A stretch of DNA of 64,000 nucleotides from Symsagittifera roscoffensis (taxonomy: Eukaryota; Xenacoelomorpha; Acoela; Convolutidae): NCBI RefSeq assembly GCF_963678635.1, contig NC_087065.1, forward strand, positions 4,196,020 to 4,260,019, in the 5' to 3' direction. This document shows, piece by piece, positions 46,480 through 56,864 of the stretch. Positions within the stretch are counted from its first letter, which is position 1; each line of letters starts with the position of its first letter. The notes under the pieces are model-generated. The model saw only the letters and a program-made list of their open reading frames with translations, had not been told where the DNA came from and did not search any database. A program made the position numbers and the translations under genes.

Positions 46480-47231
46480 CCGTCCCAAGACTTCCAGTTA
46501 CTGTCCCTACTCTTCTTTGTACCGTCCCAGGCTTTCTTTTTACTCTCCCAAGACTGTTCGGTACTGTCCCAGTACTTTTTGTCAGTGTCCCAAGACTACT
46601 GTCCCAAGACTAGTGTCCCAAGGCTAGTGTCCCAAGACTACTATCCCAAGACTAGTGTCCCAAGGCTACTATCCCAGGACTAGTGTCCCAAGGCTACTGT
46701 CCCAAGACTACTGTCCCAAGGCTAGTGTCCCAAGGCTACTATCCCAAGACTAGTGTCCCAAGGCTAGTGTCCCAAGACCACTGTCCCAAGACCACTATCC
46801 CAAGACCACTGTCCCAAGACCACTGTCCCAAGCCCACTGTCCCAAGACTACTGTCCCAAGACCACTGTCCCAAGACCACTGTCCCAAGACCACTGTCCCA
46901 AGACCTGTCCCAAGGCTAGTGTCCCAAGACCACTGTCCCAAGACCACTATCCCAAGACCACTGTCCCAAGACCACTGTCCCAAGACTAGTGTCCCAAGAC
47001 CACTGTCCCAAGACCACTATCCCAAGACCACTGTCCCAAGACCACTGTCCCAAGACCACTGTCCCAAGACTAGTCTCCCAAGACCACTGTCCCAAGACCA
47101 CTATCCCAAGACCACTGTCCCAAGACCGTAGCGTCCCAAGACTGTATTGTCTCAAGGCTGTACTGTCCCAAGACTGTACCAAGACTGCTCTGGTCCAAGA
47201 CTATCCCAGGACTGCACTGTCCCAAGACTAT
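46480..47231. repeat. 14-bp minisatellite, leader copy 1
   Basis: Unit TGTCCCAAGACCAC (variants ...GACTAC, ...GGCTAG, ATCCCAAGACCAC). It is regular from about 46,578 to 47,120, with looser units on both sides. On the RNA strand the unit is GTGGTCTTGGGACA. About 45-50 units. Confidence 0.9.
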
Positions 47232-47793
47232 TAACAAGTGTTTGAGCGGTGGGACCTCTTTCTTTTTTGTTTTAGGGACTTCTTGATTCGCTGTACCTTG
47301 CACCACCACTCAAGCTCTAGTAAAATTTTCCCAAAAACCCTCTCTTAGTGGCCAAATGCTGACCCCCCTTTTTTTAGTTACCTCTTTTTCAATGTTCCAA
47401 GCAACTTGAAACCAAAACCTGTGCGCAGGTATCTTGTGATCACCTGTTCGTATAAAAACCAAACACAACTCTTTACCAAAATGCAACAAAAATCTAAGCA
47501 AGAAAAAATAATAAAAACAACGAGATGAACCCACCTAAAATTCAAAGGTGACAAATGTCTACCTTCTATCGAAAAAATGTCTGGTACCTAATTGCCACGC
47601 GTTTTCTTCCCCCCTGCTAGCGATCTTATGGGGTATCACAAAAACTGTCTATGTCCGTTCCCCCCTACCGATCCGACCAGGGTACCTACCTTAACCTGAT
47701 TCTAATTTTGGATATCCGCTTCCTATGACCAACGCGTGTAAATATCTAATGTAACTAAGTCGACGATGCCGAGCTATTAGTTACTCTAATGTG

Positions 47794-47876
47794 TCCCCCC
47801 TTTTTACAAATTATAACCGCCAACCTCTAACTTAACCAGCCCCCCTTCTAACCTCCCCCCCCCTTTTTAGCCCCCC
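47794..47876 (-). other. G-quadruplex-type G-run cluster in leader
   Basis: Runs of C on the + strand at 47,794-47,799, 47,840-47,845, 47,855-47,863 (nine) and 47,871-47,876 give four G-tracts of 6-9 on the transcribed strand. The same block is repeated in unit 2 near 52,618-52,702. Ability to fold is inferred. Confidence 0.5.
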
Positions 47877-48092
47877 TTCTTAAGCCTAAAATTACCTTAA
47901 GCGCCGGGTGCTAAACCTCTCAAGAGAAAACCGTAGACCTGTCTCCAGGCCTGCTCAAGTAAAAACGTTCCTCAAAACCGGGGGATATCGCTTATCCAAT
48001 TTTACACTTATTTCCTATAATGTAATGTGAATTTTAACGATACCCATTCTGCCCAACTTGAGAACTCGAGAACTGCCAAATCCTTCTTGGCT

Positions 48093-48290
48093 ACTTTCCC
48101 ACTCGACTGGTCACCTTTTCCAGTCCAGTCTCCTATTGGTTCAGCTCAAGTGCTCCTGAACCACTTTCCCACTCGGCTGGTCACCTCTTCCAGTCAAGTC
48201 TCCTATTGGTTCAGCTCAAGTGCTCCTGAACCACTTTCCCACTCGGCTGGTCACCTCTTCCAGTCAAGTCTCCTTGTTGTCCAGCTAAGT
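48093..48290. repeat. 70-bp tandem triplicate in leader, copy 1
   Basis: A unit starting ACTTTCCCACTCGGCTGG recurs at 48,093, 48,163 and 48,233; the third is incomplete. Units 2 and 3 are nearly identical. Confidence 0.9.
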
Positions 48291-48750
48291 TCCAAGCTAT
48301 CTAAAAACCCTTGACAACGCCCCACACTCGGGCACTTTATTGAGGTTACTGGGTTAAATTGCTAGGTTGATCGAAACGATCGAACTTTTAAAACAGTATG
48401 GGTATACTATTTAATTAATATAAAGGTTTGATCCAACTAATCTGGTGTCAAAGTCACTGTCTTTTTTTTAATGGTTTTTTGTTCCTTTTTCTATTCTTTT
48501 CTGGTTTTTGTTTCGCTTTTTGTCTTTTTGCTCGTGTTTTTGTCCCCCTAGTTGCCCCCTTTTACTCGGTTAGCTAAGCCTCGTTCGGAGAGCGTACCAG
48601 GAAGTTTTCTCGAGTTTTCTTAAAAAGCTATCACGGTACAACCGGAAGGTTTGCACGTTCCTGCCGAACCGTACCACCGGTACTCTAGAATGGGCATGCA
48701 GCCCGAAGCTGTCTCAAGTGGGTTCGACTCCGTAGTCTTGATGTCGTAAA

Positions 48751-48765
48751 CACCCAGGAGCGCCA
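48751..48765 (-). promoter_or_regulatory. Primer-binding-site-like sequence near LTR B
   Basis: Coding strand TGGCGCTCCTGGGTG begins with TGG (complement of tRNA CCA) 11 nt after the LTR end. The primer tRNA cannot be named. An 11-nt spacing is longer than usual, so moderate confidence. Confidence 0.45.
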
Positions 48766-48776
48766 TAAAAACACTG

Positions 48777-49674
48777 TGTAACATTCGTCTACTGTAGTCA
48801 CACATGAGGCTTAAGAAAAATAGGCCCTATAACCATTGGCTCAAGAGTCAGGGACACTATCTCTTGTGTTTTTCTACCTCAAATCAGTCGGAGCCAATTC
48901 GGTTCGCTTGTGACATGAGACTACGACCCGTTACAGCTTAAAGGCTACTACCAAAATATCCCCCCACTCTAGAAATAAGAACGTCCCCATACTTAGGTCT
49001 CTAGATACCCAAAATACATGAACGCCGTTAAAAACCAGGTCAGAACAATCCGTTAAGTTACCTTTTATTAGACAGTGGAACTTTGATCCATTTCAGATGG
49101 ATCAACCTAAAACTCGCCTTACCTCAACATAACAATCATAAAACACACTCTAGAAATTTAAATTAAGTACTCACATCGTAGCACGCTCAAGAACTGGGAG
49201 TAATTAAGTCGGTCAGCAACTCGAGAATTAAATAATGTAACTAACTGAGTTTAATGTTTATCAGTTTCAATAACAAGGACAAGTTTTAACTCTAGAATAT
49301 AGTTTCTCGTGAACCATTGGGACACTCAAGCTGTCCACTTTTCCACCGAAGGTTCACTCTAGTCCAGTTCGAATAACAATCCAATCGAGTAATGATAGTC
49401 CAGTTCTCGGGAATACGCTTGTCTCTGTTTCAGATGGGACAGCTCTACTCTAGTTTTATTGTGACGGAAATTGCGAATAGCAATTTCCCACTGTTTTATC
49501 TGGCAACTTTCCCGCGTTTGTTACTCGATTGTTTTCTTTTTTGGTTTTCAGTTGTCGCGAGAAAATCGTGCATGACAAGCTCCATTCGAATTTTTGAAAA
49601 ATCAAATTTCACTCCAAAATTAAGCGTACTTGTTTTTCTCAAGGTCAAACTTCCAAATATGACCGACTAGCACA
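48777..49674 (-). repeat. LTR B: duplicated 5' LTR (898 bp)
   Basis: It is the same 898-bp LTR as A with TGTAACATTCG at one end and GACTAGCACA at the other. It lies inside the tandem duplication, followed by the 121-bp flank copy 49,675-49,795. Confidence 0.9.
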
Positions 49675-49795
49675 CTAAGATAAAACATTGATCACATATT
49701 TTTAAGAACAGTCCATTGAAACTCTCTTTTGTTTTTAGTTTAGAAACCTGCACCAAGAAGGATCGTCCAGTTGCGATCTTGTCAGAATAACATGA

Positions 49796-50969
49796 ACGTC
49801 ATGGCATCCGGACCTGCGTTGCTGCTAGCTATTGAGTCTCCCGGACCACTCGTTGTGTTTGATGTTCCATTTTTCATGATTGTTTTAGCAGCCGTTGGTG
49901 CTATGCTTACCGCATTCCGGTTTAAAGGCAACGGTGTCGATTGCCGTTTGTTCCTTTGTGGTTCCACAAAGTCAACTCTGGTGCCTTGCGTACGATCCGC
50001 TGCCGTTCTTTCTTGTGAGGTAGAATTTCTCAAGATTGCATCCAATTTCGCCTGTATTGCACACGAACTTTCGTCCTGATTCCTGCTCATTGTGTCCATT
50101 CTCTTTTCCAGGCTACCTAATTGGCTGTTGACGTCATCATATCGGTTTTTCAACTGTTGCATATCTTTTTTGATGTTCTTATCTCGTTCTTCATTGTTGG
50201 CATCCACCTTGTCCGACATCTGCTGGAGTCTCTCGTCTGTCGCCTTAGCTAGGTTAAAATAACTATCCAGATACTCGTGTTTGTTGTATTTCAACTCTTT
50301 CCTTATTAAGTCTCTATCTTCCTCACTGTACTTTAGTTTTTTGTCGATCTGATTTAGTTTTGTCATCAGGTCGCCAAGCTCAAGAGTAGCTGTTTCATGA
50401 CCAGCAGTTGTCTTGTTTTCGGCTGTCGCTCCTGTTCTGGCTTGTTCTTCCTTTAGGTCGGCTTCTGTCGCCTTCGCGCTCACTGTCCCAAATGTTCGTG
50501 CTCTTTCAGTTTTTGATTCTTCGGCCGTGTTGTCTCTCGATTTCATTCCGACCATCATCGCCAATTTTTCTGTAAAAGATGTCTTCTTTACTTGAGAGTC
50601 GTCTTTCACCGTTTCTCGGGTATTGCCTGTTGTGTCTTCCAACGCGTCTATCGGCGAAAACTCCACGGTTTTTGGATTTTGATCTTCCATATGGGGCATC
50701 GGTGTGGATTCCGTTGTCTTCTTCTCCACTTCATCTACGCTCTGGTCTGGTGTCTCTAGATCGATTTCAATTGTGGGCTCCACCTGTTTGTCTTTAGCAC
50801 CTTCTCTCGCCTTGTTCTCGGTACTACTCCTCGTGCAGACCATGCTAACTGAAAAGTTATCTTTTGTTTTCCTTGGGCCCATTGATGTCGTTCCGCGCAG
50901 CGACGAGTTATATTTCGTGTTTGATCCACTTGACCTTTTTTCGAGCACCGGTACCCTACTCCGTCTCAT
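49796..50969 (-). pseudogene. Truncated duplicate of Gag N-terminal half
   Basis: The frame from ATG 50,969 encodes 390 residues nearly identical to the Gag N-terminus at 46,237 (disordered region and coiled coil), then stops in the flank sequence a few codons after the duplication join at 49,795. It lacks the capsid domain and knuckles. Only a handful of substitutions separate it from the first copy. Confidence 0.85.
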
Positions 50970-51210
50970 TATTTCTATTTACAATTGCTCTTATTTACAA
51001 TATTATTATATACACAATTCTATTCTAAGAATAAAATCTATTATGAAAAAATTCTTAAAAGGAAATATACAACGTGATAAAAACCTTGTTCCCAGTTCTC
51101 TTTCACAACCTTTCGAGTAACTTTCTTTATTTGTGGTTTCAACCGTACCGAGTTCCGACTAGTATTGTTCTGTCTCAAAACACTTATTGTAATTTTACTT
51201 CAATTTTTAT

Positions 51211-52052
51211 ACCGTCCCAAGACTTCCAGTTACTGTCCCTACTCTTCTTTGTACCGTCCCAGGCTTTCTTTTTACTCTCCCAAGACTGTTCGGTACTGTC
51301 CCAGTACTTTTTGTCAGTGTCCCAAGACTACTGTCCCAAGACTAGTGTCCCAAGGCTAGTGTCCCAAGACTACTATCCCAAGACTAGTGTCCCAAGGCTA
51401 GTGTCCCAAGACTACTATCCCAAGACTAGTGTCCCAAGGCTACTATCCCAGGACTAGTGTCCCAAGGCTACTATCCCAAGACTACTGTCCCAAGGCTGGT
51501 GTCCCAAGGCTACTATCCCAAGACTAGTGTCCCAAGGCTAGTGTCCCAAGACCACTGTCCCAAGACCACTATCCCAAGACCACTGTCCCAAGACCACTGT
51601 CCCAAGCCCACTGTCCCAAGACTACTGTCCCAAGACCACTGTCCCAAGACCACTGTCCCAAGACCACTGTCCCAAGACCTGTCCCAAGGCTAGTGTCCCA
51701 AGACCACTGTCCTAAGACCACTATCCCAAGACCACTGTCCCAAGACCACTGTCCCAAGACTAGTGTCCCAAGACCACTGTCCCAAGACCACTATCCCAAG
51801 ACCACTGTCCCAAGACCACTGTCCCAAGACCACTGTCCCAAGACTAGTCTCCCAAGACCACTGTCCCAAGACCACTATCCCAAGACCACTGTCCCAAGAC
51901 CGTAGCGTCCCAAGACTGTATTGTCTCAAGGCTGTACTGTCCCAAGACTGTACCAAGACTGCTCTGGTCCAAGACTATCCCAGGACTGCACTGTCCCAAG
52001 ACTGCCCCCAGACTGCACTGTCCCAAGACTTCTTTGGCACTGTCCCAAGACT
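51211..52052. repeat. 14-bp minisatellite, leader copy 2
   Basis: Same unit as at 46,480. It contains one extra block of units near 51,360-51,420 and about five extra loose units near 52,000-52,050, giving it a greater length than copy 1. Confidence 0.9.
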
Positions 52053-52914
52053 TTTAACAAGTGTTTGAGCGGTGGGACCTCTTTCTTCTTCGTTTTAGGG
52101 ACTTCTTGATTCGCTGTACCTTGCACCACCACTCAAGCTCTAGTAAAATTTTCCCAAAAACCCTCTCTTAGTGGCCAAATGCTGACCCCACTTTTTTTTA
52201 GTTACCTCTTTTTCAATGTTCCAAGCAACTTGAAACCAAAACCTGTGCGCAGGTATCTTGTGATCACCTGTTCGTATAAAAACCAAACACAAATCTTTAC
52301 CAAAATGCAACAAAAATCTAAGCAAGAAAAAATAATAAAAACAACGAGATGAACCCACCTAAAATTCAAAGGTGACAAAAGTCTACCTTCTATCGAAAAA
52401 ATGTCTGGTACCTAATTGGCACGCGTTTTCTTCCCCCCTGCTAGCGATCTTATGGGGTATCACAAAAACTGTCTATGTCCGTTCCCCCCTACCGATCTGA
52501 CCAGGGTACCTACCTTAACCTGATTCTAATTTTGGATATCCGCTTCCTATGACCAACGCGTGTAAATATCTAATGTAACTAAGTCGACGATGCCGAGCTA
52601 TTAGTTACTCTAATGTGTCCCCCCTTTTTACAAATTATAACCGCCAACCTCTAACTTAACCAGCCCCCCTTCTAACCTCCCCCCCTTTTTAGCCCCCCTT
52701 CTTAAGCCTAAAATTACCTTAAGCGCCGGGTGCTAAACCTCTCAAGAGAAAACCGTAGACCTGTCTCCAGGCCTGCTCAAGTAAAAACGTTCCTCAAAAC
52801 CGGGGGATATCGCTTATCCAATTTTACACTTATTTCCTATAATGTAATGTGAATTTTAACGATACCCGTTCTGCCCAACTTGAGAACTCGAGAACTGCCA
52901 AATCCTTCTTGGCT

Positions 52915-53112
52915 ACTTTCCCACTCGACTGGTCACCTTTTCCAGTCCAGTCTCCTATTGGTTCAGCTCAAGTGCTCCTGAACCACTTTCCCACTCGGCT
53001 GGTCACCTCTTCCAGTCAAGTCTCCTATTGGTTCAGCTCAAGTGCTCCTGAACCACTTTCCCACTCGGCTGGTCACCTCTTCCAGTCAAGTCTCCTTGTT
53101 GTCCAGCTAAGT
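52915..53112. repeat. 70-bp tandem triplicate in leader, copy 2
   Basis: Units start at 52,915, 52,985 and 53,055, as in copy 1. Confidence 0.9.
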
Positions 53113-53572
53113 TCCAAGCTATCTAAAAACCCTTGACAACGCCCCACACTCGGGCACTTTATTGAGGTTACTGGGTTAAATTGCTAGGTTGATCGAAACG
53201 ATCGAACTTTTAAAACAGTATGGGTATACTATTTAATTAATATAAAGGTTTGATCCAACTAATCTGGTGTCAAAGTCACTGTCTTTTTTTTAATGGTTTT
53301 TTGTTCCTTTTTCTATTCTTTTCTGGTTTTTATTTCGCTTTTTGTCTTTTTGCTCGTGTTTTTGTCCCCCTAGTTGCCCCCTTTTACTCGGTTAGCTAAG
53401 CCTCGTTCGGAGAGCGTACCAGGAAGTTTTCTCGAGTTTTCTTAAAAAGCTATCACGGTACAACCGGAAGGTTTGCACGTTCCTGCCGAACCGTACCACC
53501 GGTACTCTAGAATGGGCATGCAGCCCGAAGCTGTCTCAAGTGGGTTCGACTCCGTAGTCTTGATGTCGTAAA

Positions 53573-53587
53573 CACCCAGGAGCGCCA
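53573..53587 (-). promoter_or_regulatory. Primer-binding-site-like sequence near LTR C
   Basis: Identical TGGCGCTCCTGGGTG on the coding strand, 11 nt from the end of LTR C. Confidence 0.45.
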
Positions 53588-53598
53588 TAAAAACACTA

Positions 53599-54495
53599 TG
53601 TAACATTCGTCTACTGTAGTCACACATGAGGCTTAAGAAAAATAGGCCCTATAACCATTGGCTCAAGAGTCAGGGACACTATCTCTTGTGTTTTTCTACC
53701 TCAAATCAGTCGGAGCCAATTCGGTTCGCTTGTGACATGAGACTACGACCCGTTACAGCTTAAAGGCTACTACCAAAATATCCCCCCACTCTAGAAATAA
53801 GAACGTCCCCATACTTAGGTCTCTAGATACCCAAAATACATGAACGCCGTTAAAAACCGGGTCAGAACAATCCGTTAAGTTACTTTTTATTAGACAGTGG
53901 AACTTTGATCCATTTCAGATGGATCAACCTAAAACTCGCCTTACCTCAACATAACAATCATAAAACACACTTAGAAATTTAAATTAAGTACTCACATCGT
54001 AGCACGCTCAAGAACTGGGAGTAATTAAGTCGGTCAGCAACTCGAGAATTAAATAATGTAACTAACTGAGTTTAATGTTTATCAGTTTCAATAACAAGGA
54101 CAAGTTTTAACTCTAGAATATAGTTTCTCGTGAACCATTGGGACACTCAAGCTGTCCACCTTTCCACCGAAGGTTCACTCTAGTCCAGTTCGAATAACAA
54201 TCCAATCGAGTAATGATAGTCCAGTTCTCGGGAATACGCTTGTCTCTGTTTCAGATGGGACAGCTCTACTCTAGTTTTATTGTGACGGAAATTGCGAATA
54301 GCAATTTCCCACTGTTTTATCTGGCAACTTTCCCGCGTTTGTTACTCGATTGTTCTCTTTTTCGGTTTTCAGTTGTCGCGAGAAAATCGTGCATGACAGG
54401 CTCCATTCGATTTTTTGAAAAATCAAATTTCACTCCAAAATTAAGCGTACTTGTTTTTCTCAAGGTCAAACTTCCAAATATGACCGACTGGCACA
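53599..54495 (-). repeat. LTR C: original 5' LTR (897 bp)
   Basis: Starts TGTAACATTCG and ends GACTGGCACA on the + strand. It is the outermost LTR and is followed by non-element sequence, so it is the probable original 5' LTR. About ten differences from LTR B were seen by eye. Confidence 0.9.
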
Positions 54496-54709
54496 CTAAG
54501 ATAAAACATTGATCACATATTTTTAAGAACAGTCCATTGAAACTCTCTTTTGTTTTTAGTTTAGAAACCTGCACCAAGAAGGATCGTCCAGTTGCGATCT
54601 TGTCAGAATAACATGATTGTGCATTGTCATTTTTTCTACCTGGAGTGTTCCAGGTTTCCATGACATAAACATCACATGAAGCATAACCTAACACTAATAT
54701 AACATACAA
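54496..54709 (-). other. Open frame interrupted by LTR C
   Basis: On the minus strand a 71-codon frame starts at ATG 54,709 with a hydrophobic, signal-peptide-like start (MYVILVLGYASC) and runs, with mixed cysteine-containing composition, up to the LTR boundary. It may be a host or older-element exon into which element 2 inserted. No family recognised; it could be chance. Confidence 0.25.
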
Positions 54710-54889
54710 ATAACATCGACACTATCACATAAAAACCTAATACCTAATGAACATCCAAAAACCTAATCCTTATGCCTAAAAAGTAAAAGATCTTTGGTCG
54801 TTTTGTTAATGTAAAAAAAATTTTTCCTGATGAATCACGAAATGTGCGAAAACGTTCGAATTAATATTTTAAAATTCTTGAAACTTGGA
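54617..54889. other. Unassigned flank
   Basis: AT-rich, with no gene or clear repeat apart from short AACATCACAT-type words. Confidence 0.4.
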
Positions 54890-55860
54890 TATAAGTTTAA
54901 CAAAAATTCTCATTTCTGCAGTGAGGCTTTGTCAATGTAATCTCAGGTGTTGCGAATTTGGCCTCCAAATACGACTGCTCAAATACTTGAAGTTTTCGAG
55001 ATATGTCGTTAATAATTTCTCAGAAATTTTCAAAAAAAACTTAGATGCTAAAAAGATCCAAGACTTTGAAGTTCTCAATATTGTTGTTGGATATTGTGAG
55101 AGTACTCTCAGGGGTTGCAAATCTTGCCTCTGAAAATGGCTGCTCAAATCCTTGTTTTCAAGACATGATGTTTTAAAGGATTTTCTCAAAACTTTTCAAG
55201 AGACCTTAGATATAAAAAGTTTCACAAATTTGAAATTACGAGCTCTGTAGTGAGGCTCAATCAGGGTACAGGGTACTCTGTAAGGAGTTGCGAATTTTTC
55301 CTCCAAATATGAGTTAAGGCTGTCAGAGTAATCTCATGGGTTGCGAATTCGGCCTCCAATTAAGAATGCCCAAAACTTTTAGCTTAATAGATACGACGAT
55401 TTTTCTGCTGTCAGAGTACTGTCAAAGATTGCGAATATTGCCCACGAATAAGACTGCTCAAATCTTGGTAGTTGCTGAGATCGAACATTTTTTCTGGTTT
55501 TAAAAGATACATTTTTAAGAAAGCTTGAGGTTGAAGTTTCTCAAAGTTTGAATTTCCTAACGTTGTAGTTGGGTTTTGTAAGAGTACTCTCAGGAGTTGC
55601 AAATCTTGCGTCCAAATTCGACTGCTCAATTGCCTTTACTTTACCACATGTGACGTTTCTTAGTTAATTTTACATTTTTTCAAAGAACTTAAATAAAACT
55701 TCACAAAAGTTTTTGGTTCTTATAAATTTTTATAAAAAACTTGAATAAAAACCTTTGCAATATTTGTAATTACGAATTCTTCAATTGGTCGTTGTCAGAG
55801 TACACACAAAGAATGCAGATCTTCTTTCCAATATATTCGGTTTTCTACGAAAAGTAGAAA
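54890..55860. repeat. Degenerate tandem repeat, period about 165 bp
   Basis: A core of the form GAGTTGCGAATTTTGCCTCCAAATACGACTGCTCAAAT, preceded by GTCAGAGTA-TCTCA, recurs near 54,945, 55,110, 55,283, 55,338, 55,428, 55,590 and 55,812. Intact intervals are about 162-173 bp; others are shortened by deletion. Units have diverged strongly. Unlike the satellite at 15,842 in sequence. Confidence 0.7.
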
Positions 55861-56052
55861 ATTCGGAGTACCGGAGGTGTGTAACACGCTAATTTATCTT
55901 TAATTCATGAAATTCCAATGGTTTTGTGACTGGGTGAAATGATAAAGATTGCCTTCTCGAGATTGTTAATTTTGAAACCGCAAATTTTATCTCGATAAAA
56001 TTTACTTGAAAAATTTTTTCAGGTTATTTGTGTTTGATCAATCTGTTAAAAG

Positions 56053-56535
56053 ATGGAGAAATTCATTGGATCATGGAAGTTTACCACTCACGACCCAGAT
56101 GCAAGTGCCCTGGACAACTACATGAAAGCCTGGGGAGTGGGCTTCTTATATAGGCAGATGATGAACCGTGCTACTCCAATTATTCGATTCAAGGAGTCGT
56201 CCAAAGAATCTGGCAAATACGTTTTAATCACGAAATCGAAAAACATCATCCGCAAAAGATTTGTAATTGGACCATTTGCACTCGGTAGTGAAGAAGCTGT
56301 ATTGGAGAGTCGTGCTGATGGAAATAATTTCAACTCCAAGTTCTACTTAGATGATGAGGGAAAACTTGTTCATGTTGCTACGCACGACAAGGATAAGATT
56401 CCTGTCTCGACCAGCACGAGAGAGGTAGATGATCAGGGCAGATTGAAAGTGACCGCTGAGTGCAACGGTGTGACAGTTGTTCGCTTGTACGAGAAAATGG
56501 AAGACGAAGATGAAGAAGAGGATGGAAAGCTGTGA
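56053..56535 (+). CDS. Fatty-acid-binding protein (cytosolic FABP/CRABP family)
   Basis: A 160-residue single-exon frame. It opens with MEKFIGSWKF (the FABP F-x-G-x-W signature), then YMKAWGVGF, and has alternating strands of the ten-stranded barrel, a DG turn and a C-terminal VTAECNGVTVVRLYEKM that carries the R-x-Y lipid-carboxylate pair typical of the family. FABPs carry fatty acids or similar ligands in the cytosol. It is about 25 residues longer than usual: there is an acidic tail (DEDEEEDGKL) and the first helical region is extended. No signal peptide. A TTTTTTCAG acceptor at 56,014-56,022 suggests a 5' UTR intron ending 31 bases before the ATG. No introns inside, although many FABP genes have three; retrocopy origin is possible, but the frame is intact. 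Confidence 0.9.
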   Translation: MEKFIGSWKFTTHDPDASALDNYMKAWGVGFLYRQMMNRATPIIRFKESSKESGKYVLITKSKNIIRKRFVIGPFALGSEEAVLESRADGNNFNSKFYLDDEGKLVHVATHDKDKIPVSTSTREVDDQGRLKVTAECNGVTVVRLYEKMEDEDEEEDGKL

Positions 56536-56864
56536 TTGAACTGTTCGTCTCAGAATGAAATGTGCATGTAATGTGTATGTTATTTTTTTAATTTTAACTC
56601 ATCTGAGTTATGCTACAATTAACTGTCGGTTAATTGAACTACTTATAATTTATTGTAAATGTGATGCAACCAAAATGAAGCTAATTGCCAAAATGGTGCA
56701 ATATATAATTTTAACGAGTACTTAAATATATCTATAAAATATTTGGTGTGTAAATGGCCTGTCACGACAATTTGTACGATACAAACAATGATGCTAAGAC
56801 CAATTCAATCAAAATTCAGCGGAAAACTTTTGTTCGGAGTCAGATTTAAGTCTAGAATATGTTC
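56536..56864 (+). other. 3' UTR and flank of FABP gene
   Basis: Contains two short palindromes (AACTCA-TC-TGAGTT at 56,596-56,609; CAATTAAC-5nt-GTTAATTG at 56,616-56,636). No gene. Confidence 0.5.

Larger units (their letters stand above)
46238..48776 (-). other. Untranslated leader of element 2 (gag to LTR B)
   Basis: A 2.5-kb non-coding leader: AT-rich segment next to gag, 14-bp minisatellite (46,480-47,231), C-rich/G-rich block (47,794-47,876), 70-bp triplicate (48,093-48,290), and the PBS-like site next to the LTR. Stops occur in all frames except inside the minisatellite, where apparent frames follow from the repeat. Confidence 0.7.
50970..53598 (-). other. Duplicate leader (unit 2)
   Basis: Same layout as 46,238-48,776: AT-rich start, minisatellite, G-run block, 70-bp triplicate and PBS-like site. 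It is about 90 bp longer, mainly through extra minisatellite units. Confidence 0.75.
26929..54495 (-). mobile_element. Element 2: giant Ty3/gypsy LTR element with SGNH accessory cassette (27.6 kb incl. 4.7-kb internal duplication)
   Basis: Read on the minus strand: 5' LTR (C, plus duplicate B), PBS-like site, long repetitive leader, gag, protease, RT, RNase H, integrase, macrodomain-like segment, spacer with a splice acceptor, 8.7-kb accessory polyprotein, purine-rich tract, 3' LTR (A). Without the tandem duplication the element is about 22.8 kb, far above the usual 5-12 kb. LTR A differs from B and C at roughly a dozen of 898 positions by eye. Target duplication is at most 3 bp (CTA on both sides), so is not proven. 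At least six frame breaks in gag-pol, in-frame stops and an RT active-site change make this copy defective, unless some indels are sequencing errors. Confidence 0.85.
45064..54616. repeat. Tandem segmental duplication of gag 5' half + leader + LTR + 121-bp flank
   Basis: Unit 1 is 45,064-49,795 and unit 2 is 49,796-54,616. They match throughout, with about 0.5-1% substitutions and a longer minisatellite in unit 2. The right end of each unit is the 121-bp sequence CTAAGATAAAAC...AACATGA that flanks LTR C, so the duplication followed integration. The join at 49,795/49,796 shows no clear microhomology. Confidence 0.85.

Noticed and set aside
46480-47231. CRISPR-like array of short direct repeats
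   Set aside because: Units of 14 bp run head to tail with no spacers, and the setting is a eukaryotic retroelement leader; it is a minisatellite.
46683-47234. Open frames on both strands coding for repeated SQDHCPKTT or LGQWSWD units
   Set aside because: They result from a stop-free 14-bp repeat read in several frames and have no start context or neighbours; not genes.
48700-48765. tRNA gene near LTR B (GGTTCGACTCC T-loop-like word and a 3' GCGCCA)
   Set aside because: The distance from the T-loop-like word to CCA is too long and no cloverleaf arms pair; the CCA side is better read as a primer-binding site.
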